A stretch of DNA of 11,238 nt from an uncultured Phycisphaerae bacterium (GCA_937995495.1 CALKKA010000187.1:1-11238); one strand, 5' to 3'; numbered from the stretch's first letter, positions 1 to 7,458 are shown. Program-made: numbers and translations. The notes: generated from the sequence alone by a model not told the origin.

Positions 1-1
1 T

Positions 2-1525
2 TCACGCACCGAATGAGAATCTGTAAATGGTCTTATAGGCCTCCACCGCCTCGGTCAGACCGGACATCAGGGCCTCATCAATATCGCCAACATTAACGAT
101 CAGGTCAAGGTACTCCGGTGCTTCAATCTCCATCCAGCTAAGCAATTCATCCATGAAATGATTGACACGGGGCACATCGATATCGTCCAGAACACCGCTG
201 GAACCGGCTAAAATACAAATGACTTCATGCGCAACATCCATCGGGGCAAATTGTTTTTGCTTGAGGACTTCGACCATACGATAGCCTCGGTCCAGTTGCT
301 TTTGCGCCGCCTCGTCCAATTCCGTCCCCAGGCGGGCAAAGTCCTGCAGCTCACGGAATGCCGCCAGGTCCAGACGCAGCCGGGGAGCGACTTTTTTCAT
401 TGCCTTGGGTTGTGCATCACCGCCCACACGGGACACACTGATACCCACATCAATCGCCGGCCGCACGCCGGCCAGGAACAGTGACCGCTGCAGATAGATC
501 TGCCCATCGGTGATCGAGATGATATTGGTTGGGATATAGGCCGACACCTGCCCTTCAAGCGTTTCAATAATCGGCAGGGACGTCAGCGACCCGCCGCCGA
601 GTGTCTCATTCAACTTGCAGGCCCGCTCCAGCAATCGGCTGTGCAGATAAAAGATATCGCCGGGATAGGCCTCGCGGCCCGGAGGGCGACGCAGCAGCAG
701 CGACAGTTCGCGATAAGCGATGGCGTGCTTGCTCAGGTCGTCATAGACGCACAGGGCATGGCTTTTTTTGTCATACATAAAGTATTCGCCAATCGCGGTT
801 CCGGCATAGGGAGCAATGAACTGCATCGCAGAGCTTTCGGATGCGGATGCCATCACGACAACGGTATGGTCCATCGCGCCATGTCTGTGGAGCGTCGCCA
901 CGACCTCGGCGACGGTGGATTCCTTTTGCCCAATGGCGACATAGATACACACCACGCCCTTGCCCTTTTGGTTGATGATCGTATCCAGGGCGATAGCGGT
1001 TTTGCCGGTCTTACGATCGCCGATGATCAGTTCACGCTGACCGCGGCCGATCGGCACCATGGCGTCAACGCTTTTGAGGCCCGTTGCCAGCGGCTCCTTA
1101 ACAGGCTGTCGGTCTGCGATACCGGACGCCGGGAATTCAACCAAGCGGCGGGCATCGCTTTGGACAGGGCCTTTGCCGTCGATGGGTTCACACAATGCAT
1201 TGACCACGCGACCCAAGAGTCCATCGCCCACCGGAACGGATAAAACTTTACCGGTACCGCGAACCGAAGCGCCTTCTTTGACCTTGGTGTAGTCGCCATA
1301 GATGACCGCTCCGACCGAATCCTCGTCCAGGTTAAACGCCTCGCCGACGACGCCGCCCTCGAAGTCAAGCATCTCGCCGGCCATCGCGTTATCCAGTCCG
1401 TACACGCGGGCAATGCCGTCACCCACCTCCAAAACCGAACCCACCTGGGCGACATCCACTTGTGTTTTATACCGCCTGACCTCTTCTTTAATCAAGCCGC
1501 TGATTTCAGTGACATCAAATTTCAT
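2..1525 (-). CDS. atpA: F1Fo ATP synthase subunit alpha
   Basis: Non-catalytic nucleotide-binding subunit of the F1 head, in the cytoplasm; it alternates with beta subunits around gamma. From the chosen start it has 507 residues, the usual length, and is complete (TGA at 2-4). Visible motifs are the P-loop GDRKTGKT (about 169-176), the RRPPGREAYPGD segment (about 279-290), SITDGQIYL (about 337-345) and ISVSRVGGDAQ (about 362-372), whose Arg366 is the finger that reaches the beta catalytic site. I chose the ATG at 1525 because MKFDVTEISGLIKEE matches the normal alpha N-terminus. The frame stays open to a GTG at 1549, but those eight extra codons lie partly in a repeat and have no family counterpart. 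The Shine-Dalgarno is weak (GGAT). It is last of the visible atp genes; gamma and beta should follow to the left. Confidence 0.97.
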   Translation of the reverse strand: MKFDVTEISGLIKEEVRRYKTQVDVAQVGSVLEVGDGIARVYGLDNAMAGEMLDFEGGVVGEAFNLDEDSVGAVIYGDYTKVKEGASVRGTGKVLSVPVGDGLLGRVVNALCEPIDGKGPVQSDARRLVEFPASGIADRQPVKEPLATGLKSVDAMVPIGRGQRELIIGDRKTGKTAIALDTIINQKGKGVVCIYVAIGQKESTVAEVVATLHRHGAMDHTVVVMASASESSAMQFIAPYAGTAIGEYFMYDKKSHALCVYDDLSKHAIAYRELSLLLRRPPGREAYPGDIFYLHSRLLERACKLNETLGGGSLTSLPIIETLEGQVSAYIPTNIISITDGQIYLQRSLFLAGVRPAIDVGISVSRVGGDAQPKAMKKVAPRLRLDLAAFRELQDFARLGTELDEAAQKQLDRGYRMVEVLKQKQFAPMDVAHEVICILAGSSGVLDDIDVPRVNHFMDELLSWMEIEAPEYLDLIVNVGDIDEALMSGLTEAVEAYKTIYRFSFGA

Positions 1526-1543
1526 TTTAAGTATCCGTTTTTT

Positions 1544-1671
1544 AACCACGGAAACTCACGGAAATACACGGATATTTTTAAAAATTCATTTTTTCCGTGC
1601 CATTCAGTGTATTCCGTAGTTCCTCTCTTTACCTTTTTTATTTGTGTTCATTCGTGTCTATTCGTGGTTCC
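1544..1671. repeat. 10-bp-periodic CACGRA repeat blocks between atpH and atpA
   Basis: Three blocks are visible. Block 1 (1547-1576) is three tandem 10-mers: CACGGAAACT, CACGGAAATA, CACGGATATT. Block 2 (1593-1621) carries the same kind of unit in the opposite orientation, so blocks 1 and 2 form an imperfect long inverted repeat around an A/T-rich centre with the perfect palindrome ATTTTTAAAAAT (1574-1585). Block 3 (1637-1666) is a related variant, inverted: TTTATTTGTG, TTCATTCGTG, TCTATTCGTG, followed by GTTCC. Block 3 overlaps the 3' end of atpH. Repeats of this CACGAA/CACGGA style occur between genes in many environmental bacterial genomes; what spreads them is not known to me. No transposase is present. 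Confidence 0.85.
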
Positions 1672-2238
1672 TTGATCTTTAATCTGTTTTGACCGATCGA
1701 CAACCGCATTAACCGTTCGGTCCAAGATCGTTCGCACCGAATGATCGATCATCAGGTCGCCTTTTCGGATCACGATCCCGCCAACGATCTCAGGATCCAC
1801 CGTCACTGACAGCTTGATCTCAGCGTTCATCGCATCCCGAATATCGCTCCTGAGCTTTTCAAGTTCAGCCTCGCTGGGTGGCTTGGCCAGCGTGACCTCG
1901 ATCCGGTGCAATTGCTTATGTTCATCCGAAAGCGTTTGGTACCGTTGTTCAATGCCGTGCAGAAAGCTCATCCGGTTTCGCTTGGCCAGCACGCAGAGAA
2001 AATCCAGTGTTAAGCCGTTGATCCGGTCCTTAAACACACGGCGGACGATCTGCGCCTTTTCATCCGGCTTGATCTCACTGAGTGTCAGCAACGACAAAAA
2101 CTCCGGCTCATCCTGAAGGACTCCGCTGATGGCCTCAAGATCGTCAGTAACCTGATCGACCAACTCGGCTTCGTGAGCCAGCTCGAACATCACATCACTG
2201 TAGATCTCATGAACGATATGTTTCGCGCTGCGAACCAT
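1648..2238 (-). CDS. atpH: F1Fo ATP synthase subunit delta
   Basis: Peripheral-stalk subunit that ties the top of the F1 alpha/beta ring to the b subunits, in the cytoplasm. The 196 residues are slightly longer than the usual 175-185. The N-terminal helical domain (about 1-110) and the C-terminal signature VDPEIVGGIVIRKGDLMIDHSV (about 149-170) fit the OSCP/delta family. It starts 3 bases after the atpF stop, with AGGGA in the end of atpF as ribosome site, so it is tightly coupled. The last residues (GTTNRHE) are encoded inside a 10-bp-periodic repeat that also supplies the stop codon, so the native C-terminus was probably altered by that repeat. The essential core appears intact. Confidence 0.93.
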   Translation of the reverse strand: MVRSAKHIVHEIYSDVMFELAHEAELVDQVTDDLEAISGVLQDEPEFLSLLTLSEIKPDEKAQIVRRVFKDRINGLTLDFLCVLAKRNRMSFLHGIEQRYQTLSDEHKQLHRIEVTLAKPPSEAELEKLRSDIRDAMNAEIKLSVTVDPEIVGGIVIRKGDLMIDHSVRTILDRTVNAVVDRSKQIKDQGTTNRHE

Positions 2239-2241
2239 TTT

Positions 2242-2847
2242 TTATTGTCCCTGCTGTTCTTTCAGCCGGGCGACGGCCTCGTCAATCAGTTTCTGGTTAT
2301 CGTCGCCGTCCAGCGTTTTGCCAAAGACCTCCTGGCCCAGTTTGCGAATAATGTCGCCGGTCTGGTCCCAAAGTTCGTCGGCGGCCTCGATACGTTCACG
2401 ATCAAGGTCGGCCTCGGCACGCATCTTTTTCTCTTGGAGTTCTTTCTGTGTTTTCTGGTGGACCTCTTTGGCCCGATGCTCGGCTTCTTTGGTACGGGCA
2501 CTGATAATATCCCGCCCCTGCCGCTCGGCATCCGCCAGCTTGGCGCCGTATTCCTCAAGCACCTTTTTGGCTTCGGTCCGCGTTTTTTCAGCATCGGATA
2601 TCTGCTTTTCAATATGCTCGGTGCGGCTGGTCAACCCAGCCAGCATCGGCTTCCAGGCAAACTTCCTCAACACGACCAATAGCACTCCAAACCAGACCAA
2701 TGTCCAGATGTATTCGCCTGGACCTTTGCCAAAAAGGCTATAGCGACTACCGTCCTCTGTATCAGCATGTTCGGCATCGGCCGCCATCAGCGGCAGCGTC
2801 AGCAAACACAGAAGCCACAGAACCATTATGATCCCGCGATATCTCAT
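2242..2847 (-). CDS. atpF: F1Fo ATP synthase subunit b
   Basis: Peripheral-stalk subunit: a membrane anchor and a long cytoplasmic coiled coil that holds F1 against rotation. It has 201 residues against about 156-170 in most b subunits. The extra length is an N-terminal signal-like segment (about 1-22, hydrophobic core VLWLLCLLTLPL, then LMA-AD as a possible cleavage point) and a short acidic linker. The membrane helix (about 46-61, ending RKFAWKP) follows, then a charged coiled coil from about 70 to the end, rich in E, K, A and Q. GAGG lies about six bases before the ATG at 2847, supporting this start. It begins 32 bases after atpE and is nearly joined to atpH. Confidence 0.93.
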   Translation of the reverse strand: MRYRGIIMVLWLLCLLTLPLMAADAEHADTEDGSRYSLFGKGPGEYIWTLVWFGVLLVVLRKFAWKPMLAGLTSRTEHIEKQISDAEKTRTEAKKVLEEYGAKLADAERQGRDIISARTKEAEHRAKEVHQKTQKELQEKKMRAEADLDRERIEAADELWDQTGDIIRKLGQEVFGKTLDGDDNQKLIDEAVARLKEQQGQ

Positions 2848-2879
2848 GGATTTCCTCAGTCTACGGGGTTCACTTTTGT

Positions 2880-3209
2880 TTACAGTACCGCCAACAAACA
2901 GATGATCAAGGCAAACAGCGTGACACCTTCGATCAGAGCGGCAGCGATGATCATCGTCGTAAAGATACGGCCGCCGGCTTCCGGCTGACGCGCAATCGCC
3001 TCAACGGCACTGCCAGCCAACTGACCGATCCCCTTACCGGCTCCGATGACGATCAAACCAGCACCCAGTACGCCGCCCAGCATTGCCAGACCCTTGGCGA
3101 CGGCTTCATATTTAGCAACCTCCAACGCTGCATCAACCACACCCGCTTCACTTGCTGCTGCACCGGCCTCGGCCAGCATCACTGGAACCATCATAATCAT
3201 TTCTAACAT
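2880..3209 (-). CDS. atpE: F1Fo ATP synthase subunit c (extended N-terminus)
   Basis: Forms the rotating c-ring that carries ions across the membrane. It is a hairpin of two helices: about 42-68, glycine-rich (GGVLGAGLIVIGAGKGIG), then the polar loop RQPEAGG (74-80), then about 83-109 with the ion-carrying Glu94 in LIEGV. Aligned by eye to the Ilyobacter Na+-type ring, the Gln32 position is Ile and the Ser66/Thr67 positions are Gly/Val, so the Na+ signature is absent and proton coupling is expected. At 109 residues it is about 30 longer than usual: residues 1-35 are an extra presequence (MIMMVPVMLAEAGAAA). A good GGAGG ten bases before the ATG at 3209 supports the long form. The presequence may be cleaved or may be a third membrane segment. 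Confidence 0.95.
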   Translation of the reverse strand: MLEMIMMVPVMLAEAGAAASEAGVVDAALEVAKYEAVAKGLAMLGGVLGAGLIVIGAGKGIGQLAGSAVEAIARQPEAGGRIFTTMIIAAALIEGVTLFALIICLLAVL

Positions 3210-3250
3210 CGTGCTAAAACCTCCAAAATCAAAAAATTCTATTTACCAAA

Positions 3251-4054
3251 TCAGTGTTCTTCGCTAATCGCAAAACCAATAAAAATCGCCGTTAAAAACG
3301 TAAAAATATACGCCTGCAGAAAGGCGACAAAGATCTCCAGCAAACTCATCAGCGTCGTCGCAAAGATCGATGCGCCCGCAACCATAAATGTTTTAAACAT
3401 AACAATAAAGCCCAGCAGGACAGCCAGCAGAATGTGTCCGGCCAGAATATTGGCAAACAATCGAATCGCCAGTGAAAACAGGCGGACAAACGAACTGATC
3501 AGCTCCATCAGAAACATAAACGGCATCATTGGCCACGGGACTTTAGGTGACAAGGTCGCAAAGTACTTTACAAATCCCTTTTCATAAATTCCCGCGATGT
3601 GAAACAAGAAGAAGGCAAAGGTGGCCATCGCGCCGGTTACATATAAATTCGCAGTCGCAGCGCCATACCAATTATTCTGCTGACCTGTCAAAATGCCAAA
3701 CACGGCATTAAACGGAATCATGCCCAGTAAGTTCAAAGACAAGATAAAAAAGAAGATCGACCATAGATAGCTTATATATCGATCCGTATGGCTCTTGAGA
3801 AATGGACGCGCCACATCGTCTCGAATAAACACACAAATCGTTTCGACAATATTATAAAACCCCCTTGGAACGAGCTGACGTTTGCGAACCAGCAACGGCA
3901 TGGCAATCATCAGGATAAGAGTGCCCACACTGATCATGAGCATATGGTTCGTAAACGAAATCTCTTCTCCCATAATCGAAACGGTAAAGAGTTCGTGGCT
4001 GACCACATGTTCAAGCGGATTCAGCTTAGCTAAACATGTCCCATAGTGTGCCAT
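3251..4054 (-). CDS. atpB: F1Fo ATP synthase subunit a
   Basis: Membrane stator subunit that forms the two proton half-channels beside the c-ring. It has 267 residues, normal for the family, with five or six membrane helices. The diagnostic helix RLFSLAIRLFANILAGH (about 191-207) holds the essential Arg198 (equivalent of E. coli Arg210). The closing segment FLQAYIFTFLTAIFIGFAI is also typical, as is NPLEHVVSHE near the N-terminus. The ATG at 4054 lies inside the end of the preceding gene (29-base overlap) and has only a weak ribosome site, so translational coupling is likely. No better downstream ATG precedes the conserved region. Confidence 0.95.
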   Translation of the reverse strand: MAHYGTCLAKLNPLEHVVSHELFTVSIMGEEISFTNHMLMISVGTLILMIAMPLLVRKRQLVPRGFYNIVETICVFIRDDVARPFLKSHTDRYISYLWSIFFFILSLNLLGMIPFNAVFGILTGQQNNWYGAATANLYVTGAMATFAFFLFHIAGIYEKGFVKYFATLSPKVPWPMMPFMFLMELISSFVRLFSLAIRLFANILAGHILLAVLLGFIVMFKTFMVAGASIFATTLMSLLEIFVAFLQAYIFTFLTAIFIGFAISEEH

Positions 4055-4493
4055 GTATTGTTCGTTCCCGATCTTTCAGTTCACAGTTCCGGAGTACCCA
4101 CAGGGCAAACCATGTGTCGACGCCCAGAAAAGCCAGGTAGTAGATGCCCAGAAACAAGACAAACCAACTCCGGTGGACGTTGGTAAAAGAGGTGATTATA
4201 GCGACTCCGGCACCGCCAATCAATAACCGAATTGCGGCTGCGACCATAACACCGATCAACACCCAGTGAACATCCCGCCCCCACGTCTTCCCGATAGCGA
4301 AAAACCCCGTAACCCCTGCGACACCGGCCACAATCATCGAAAAAAAACAGGCCCGGTTGACATGCATGCCGCCGGTTTCACTGAGTCGATAGACGAACAT
4401 CGCCCCAAAAACGACCAAAAAGAGCATTCCCGCGACTTTTCCCCAGGGAAATATCATAAAAAACGGACTCGGCTGCTGTGTTTTAGGGGTCAT
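4026..4493 (-). CDS. AtpI-like ATP synthase accessory membrane protein
   Basis: A 155-residue integral membrane protein with four clear hydrophobic helices (about 14-35, 46-66, 76-100, 107-132) and a charged C-terminal tail (NCELKDRERT). Its place between atpZ and atpB, its size and its topology fit the AtpI (subunit I) family, whose members help assemble the c-ring or act in Mg2+ or ion supply. I see no sequence motif that proves this, so the assignment rests mainly on position. Its ATG overlaps the atpZ stop (ATGA, 4490-4493), and its end overlaps the start of atpB by 29 bases, so the three genes are translated as a coupled set. Confidence 0.6.
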   Translation of the reverse strand: MTPKTQQPSPFFMIFPWGKVAGMLFLVVFGAMFVYRLSETGGMHVNRACFFSMIVAGVAGVTGFFAIGKTWGRDVHWVLIGVMVAAAIRLLIGGAGVAIITSFTNVHRSWFVLFLGIYYLAFLGVDTWFALWVLRNCELKDRERTIHGTLWDMFS

Positions 4494-4768
4494 TGGTCCG
4501 TTTCGTCGTCGTCACCACCTTCGTCTTCATCCAGCTCTTGTTCGGTGAGCTTCGCGCGTTTGATAATGACATACATCATCACGCCGAAACCAACAAAAAA
4601 GCCCAGGATCATCCATCCCGGGCTGGTGTTTTCTAGTTTATCGAGCCAATAGCCGCCAAACACAAAGAGACCGATGACCAGGCAAAACTCCACCCCAACG
4701 CCCATCCATCGGAACGCCGCACGATAAAATGTCGCATCGGTTGGCTGTATTTTCCGCCTTCGAGCCAT
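4490..4768 (-). CDS. atpZ: AtpZ/AtpI-family ATP synthase accessory protein
   Basis: A 92-residue membrane protein with two helices (about 22-41, VGVEFCLVIGLFVFGGYWLD, and about 50-70, GWMILGFFVGFGVMMYVII), a basic N-terminus (MARRRK) and a strongly acidic tail (EDEGGDDDETD). The GVEF..VIGLFVFGGYWLD pattern and the G-rich second helix are typical of the small AtpZ family that opens many bacterial atp operons. AtpZ and AtpI proteins have been linked to Mg2+/Ca2+ transport and to c-ring assembly. AAAGGA lies close before the ATG at 4768. It starts 40 bases after the HEAT-protein stop. Confidence 0.75.
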   Translation of the reverse strand: MARRRKIQPTDATFYRAAFRWMGVGVEFCLVIGLFVFGGYWLDKLENTSPGWMILGFFVGFGVMMYVIIKRAKLTEQELDEDEGGDDDETDQ

Positions 4769-4808
4769 AGAATCCTTTCCCAGGGGTTCTTCTACAGAGC
4801 CAGCTGGA

Positions 4809-6575
4809 TCACGACTTCGACTGATCGAGAATCAAACGCTTGACCTGTTCACTTGGCAGATTGAGTGCCCCGTAGGCACCGGCGGCCGCGGCACGCAGAT
4901 CCGATTCTGTTTCCGTTGAACCGACCAAGCTGTAAATCGCATCAACCTGTTCGGACAGCAACAGGTTGGCATTGATCTTTGCCGACAATGCCAGCGATGC
5001 AAAAGTCGCAATCCGAACGGCCTTGTCATTCTGCTGTGCCAAGGCCATCTCGGCGATCGCACGCTGTGCCTGCGGGCTTTCCAAGTGAGCCAATACCTGT
5101 GACGCCAGCACCTGCATCTGGGGATCGGGTTGTTGGGTAACCTCGATCAGAGCCGGCAGAGCCGTTGACAATTCCACGACCCTGTTCCGCACCACGGCTA
5201 ATTTATACATCGCGTCAACCGCACGCAGGGCATAGGCCTTGGCGGTGTCAGCCCCGATTCCATCGAGCTCTTTCCCAAGAACGGCTTCGGCCAGATTTTC
5301 AACAATTAAATCGCTACCCACAAAATCATTCACCGGGTTGGCCTCTGCAAAGGCGATCGCCGCACTGTACCGTACCTTGCGATCAGCAAAACCCAACGCT
5401 TTAGCCAGCGGCTGTTCGGTCCCGAGTCGAACCAGCAGTGATTTTTCGCCGGCGTTAACAGCCAGCGCCTCAACAGCACCTAATGCAACATAGGCATCAT
5501 CGTCGCCAATCGCCCGCTCCAGCGCCTGGTGCAGGTATTCCGGCCCTGCAGTGGTCGCATAGGTCATCGCGTCGGCGTGGCCTTGGCCAAAGTACGCCGG
5601 CATCGGGTCGCCGACAGACTCAGCACGGAAAAATGCCGCAAGCCACAGTCCAATCGCCTTCCCGACCGCTGAGTCGGCTTTTAAGGTCCATTCACACGCA
5701 CGCATCGCCATCAGTTCATCAAAGTAATCGTGATTAACCTCCTGACGGATCAGGGCCTGCTTATCAGCATCCCAGAACCACACATTCGCAAATTCGTATT
5801 CAGCCGCCGCAGCCAGTGAGTCATCCTGATTGTAGTAATTCTCAGCTAATCTGAAAAACAGCTGCGCCGCCGGAATTGTCAAAGCCGCGTTGTCAATCTG
5901 TTCGATGGCAGTCATGGCCTGTGTCTTGATGATATCAGAATTCGTGGTCTCGACTTCATATTTTAGATAGGGCAGCGGCTCGTAGTAACCAATCTTACCC
6001 AGCGCCCGGATGATCTCGGCCTTGACAGCCACATTCTTCATCTGCAAAGCTGCCACCAACGGTCGAATGGCCGGGCGGCCGATCTTTGGCAGAGCTTCGG
6101 TAATATAAGCTAATTCGTTTGCACGATCCGGATCGCCCATCGCCGCAAGCATCTGGGGGATCGCGTATTCGCCGGCATTTCGAAGCCGCTCTTCGGCAGC
6201 AATCCGGCCCTTGATAGTTGTGCTAAGCCGCTGGATCTCCTGAGAAATGATCTTCGGGTCCGTGCGACGGATGTAGCGGCCTTGCTCGATCAGATCCAGT
6301 ACCTTGCCGCTGACCTCGCGCAGCTCATCGCTGTCGGCATTCATCTTCAGTAACAAGCGGTACCCCTCTTGGTTCTCCTCGGACAGGGTCAGGAGTTGTG
6401 TCGGGTCCGGCTCGCTCGCAATAATCTGATTGGCATAGCTTTCGGCCAGCTCAAGTCGGCCGATCATTGTGTAATGCAGGAAGTCGTTCCAGTTTTCTTC
6501 CAGATCGGCCGCTGACACGGCTGAACACAGCAGCAGGCCCGCCAACAGCATTACCAAAGAAGTTTTGTATCGCAT
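4809..6575 (-). CDS. Exported HEAT-repeat protein of unknown function
   Basis: A 588-residue protein I cannot name. It begins with a clear Sec signal peptide (basic MRYK, hydrophobic core to about 17, likely cleavage AVSA/AD near 22), so it probably works outside the inner membrane; the -1 residue before Cys17 does not fit a lipoprotein site. Residues about 127-228 are HEAT-like alpha repeats (AIPQMLAAMGDPD, AIRPLVAALQMKN, EIIRALGKIGYYEPLPYL). About 236-265 resembles a TPR pair of helices (FFRLAENYYNQDDSLAAAAEYE). A second alpha-repeat block covers about 345-580 (PALIEVTQQPDPQMQVLASQVLAHL). Such repeats usually hold protein partners; no catalytic motif is seen. GGAG lies eight bases before the ATG. 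It is the first gene after the promoter at 6687-6715 and ends 40 bases before atpZ, so it is probably co-transcribed with ATP synthase. Confidence 0.85.
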   Translation of the reverse strand: MRYKTSLVMLLAGLLLCSAVSAADLEENWNDFLHYTMIGRLELAESYANQIIASEPDPTQLLTLSEENQEGYRLLLKMNADSDELREVSGKVLDLIEQGRYIRRTDPKIISQEIQRLSTTIKGRIAAEERLRNAGEYAIPQMLAAMGDPDRANELAYITEALPKIGRPAIRPLVAALQMKNVAVKAEIIRALGKIGYYEPLPYLKYEVETTNSDIIKTQAMTAIEQIDNAALTIPAAQLFFRLAENYYNQDDSLAAAAEYEFANVWFWDADKQALIRQEVNHDYFDELMAMRACEWTLKADSAVGKAIGLWLAAFFRAESVGDPMPAYFGQGHADAMTYATTAGPEYLHQALERAIGDDDAYVALGAVEALAVNAGEKSLLVRLGTEQPLAKALGFADRKVRYSAAIAFAEANPVNDFVGSDLIVENLAEAVLGKELDGIGADTAKAYALRAVDAMYKLAVVRNRVVELSTALPALIEVTQQPDPQMQVLASQVLAHLESPQAQRAIAEMALAQQNDKAVRIATFASLALSAKINANLLLSEQVDAIYSLVGSTETESDLRAAAAGAYGALNLPSEQVKRLILDQSKS

Positions 6576-6629
6576 CGATAATCTCCAAATAAAATAAGTC
6601 CGCTCTCACCCTGCCATAAACACTCCAAC

Positions 6630-6667
6630 TCTATACCGTAAATAAAGTTACTGAAAAGAGGTATAGA
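6630..6667 (-). promoter_or_regulatory. Leader hairpin in the HEAT-atp operon 5' UTR
   Basis: A perfect 8-base inverted repeat, TCTATACC (6630-6637) with GGTATAGA (6660-6667), encloses a smaller GTAA/TTAC pair (6638-6641 with 6648-6651). It would sit about 13-50 bases into the transcript expected from the promoter at 6687-6715. It may protect the 5' end or be an operator for a dimeric regulator; no U-tract follows, so it is not a terminator. Confidence 0.45.
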
Positions 6668-6686
6668 TAGACAGAATTACTACCCT

Positions 6687-6715
6687 ATTATAAAGACCAC
6701 AGGCCTAATCGTCAA
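6687..6715 (-). promoter_or_regulatory. Sigma-70-type promoter of the HEAT-atp operon
   Basis: Read on the minus strand, TTGACG (6710-6715) is followed by exactly 17 bases and TATAAT (6687-6692). That is 5/6 and 6/6 matches to the housekeeping consensus at ideal spacing. The start point would be near 6680, giving a 5' UTR of about 105 bases. It lies between nadD and the HEAT gene, both minus-strand, so the ATP operon can be transcribed strongly and independently of nadD. Confidence 0.8.
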
Positions 6716-6763
6716 CGAAAAACCCCCTCCGGAGATAATTTAGGTAATTTCGGGAAAAATCGC

Positions 6764-7390
6764 CTATTGGGAACACCCATAAAGATGGTGTCGCATGATA
6801 TACTCCAACACGCCCGCTGGAAGAGCATCCGCAGGTATATTGCCGGACGGCAATTGGCGGCGGATTTGGGTACTGGACAGGTCGATTCGGGGCGTCTGAA
6901 CGATATCGCTTTCTAACTGCTTGATACAAGCCGGCCCAAAGACGCCTTCAAACGATCTGAAATCGGGCGACGGATATCCGTCTCTGACCATCACACTGAT
7001 CCGGCACTCTTTGAGCAAATCGTTAATACCGTACCATTTTTTAAGGTCGGCCAACTGGTCGGCGCCGGTCAGCCAATGCAAAATGGCCGCGGGACCAAAC
7101 TGATTTCGGAAAAAGCGTATGGTGTCAAGCGTATAACTGGGTTCGGGGCGCAACAATTCACAATCGCTCACCGAAAAACCATCGAAACCCTCGATCGCTT
7201 TTTCAATCATTGCAAAACGATGGCGGCCCGGCGTGGGAAAATCTGTTTTGTGAGGACTGCGATGCGCGGGAACAAAGATCAGTTCATCGGCGTCCAACGC
7301 GTGTCGTGCATGATGCGCGACACGGAGATGGCCGGAGTGAATCGGATCAAACGAACCGCCGAACAAAATGATTTGTGTGTGTGGCTGCAT
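6764..7390 (-). CDS. nadD: Nicotinate-nucleotide adenylyltransferase
   Basis: Joins ATP and nicotinate mononucleotide to make deamido-NAD in the cytoplasm, the shared late step of NAD synthesis. The 208 residues match the family length. The nucleotidyltransferase signature GGSFDPIHSGHL (11-22, with His18 and His21) and the C-terminal SSTQIR (172-177) are intact. PAHRSPHK (41-48), YTLDTI (86-91) and LTGADQLADLKKWY (107-120) are also diagnostic of NadD rather than the phosphopantetheine enzyme CoaD. The ATG at 7390 has GTGAGG seven bases upstream. It stands alone: the usual partners (rsfS, obgE) are not adjacent. A promoter is visible just upstream. Confidence 0.95.
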   Translation of the reverse strand: MQPHTQIILFGGSFDPIHSGHLRVAHHARHALDADELIFVPAHRSPHKTDFPTPGRHRFAMIEKAIEGFDGFSVSDCELLRPEPSYTLDTIRFFRNQFGPAAILHWLTGADQLADLKKWYGINDLLKECRISVMVRDGYPSPDFRSFEGVFGPACIKQLESDIVQTPRIDLSSTQIRRQLPSGNIPADALPAGVLEYIMRHHLYGCSQ

Positions 7391-7429
7391 TCCAAAACCT
7401 CACAAGAAACTGTTGAAAACACCGGTGTC

Positions 7430-7458
7430 ACTATAACAATGCAAGATTTTTTTTACAA
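7430..7458 (-). promoter_or_regulatory. nadD promoter with extended -10
   Basis: On the minus strand, TTGTAA (7453-7458), 17 bases, then TATAGT (7430-7435), preceded by TGT so that the extended -10 form TGnTATAGT is met. The start would be near 7424, about 33 bases before the nadD ATG. Two A8 tracts (on this strand) at 7467-7474 and 7478-7485 sit about 43-61 bases before that start, where an UP element contacts the RNA polymerase alpha subunit. Confidence 0.6.

Noticed and set aside
641..1243. Long plus-strand frame inside atpA
   Set aside because: Antisense shadow of a highly conserved gene; no start signal.
1526..1549. Eight-codon N-terminal extension of atpA from a GTG
   Set aside because: Extra residues do not belong to the family, and the GTG lies in the CACGGA repeat.
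6721..6763. Possible terminator after nadD (G-run then TTTTT on the minus strand)
   Set aside because: CTCCGGAG is a palindrome without room for a loop, and no longer stem could be drawn.
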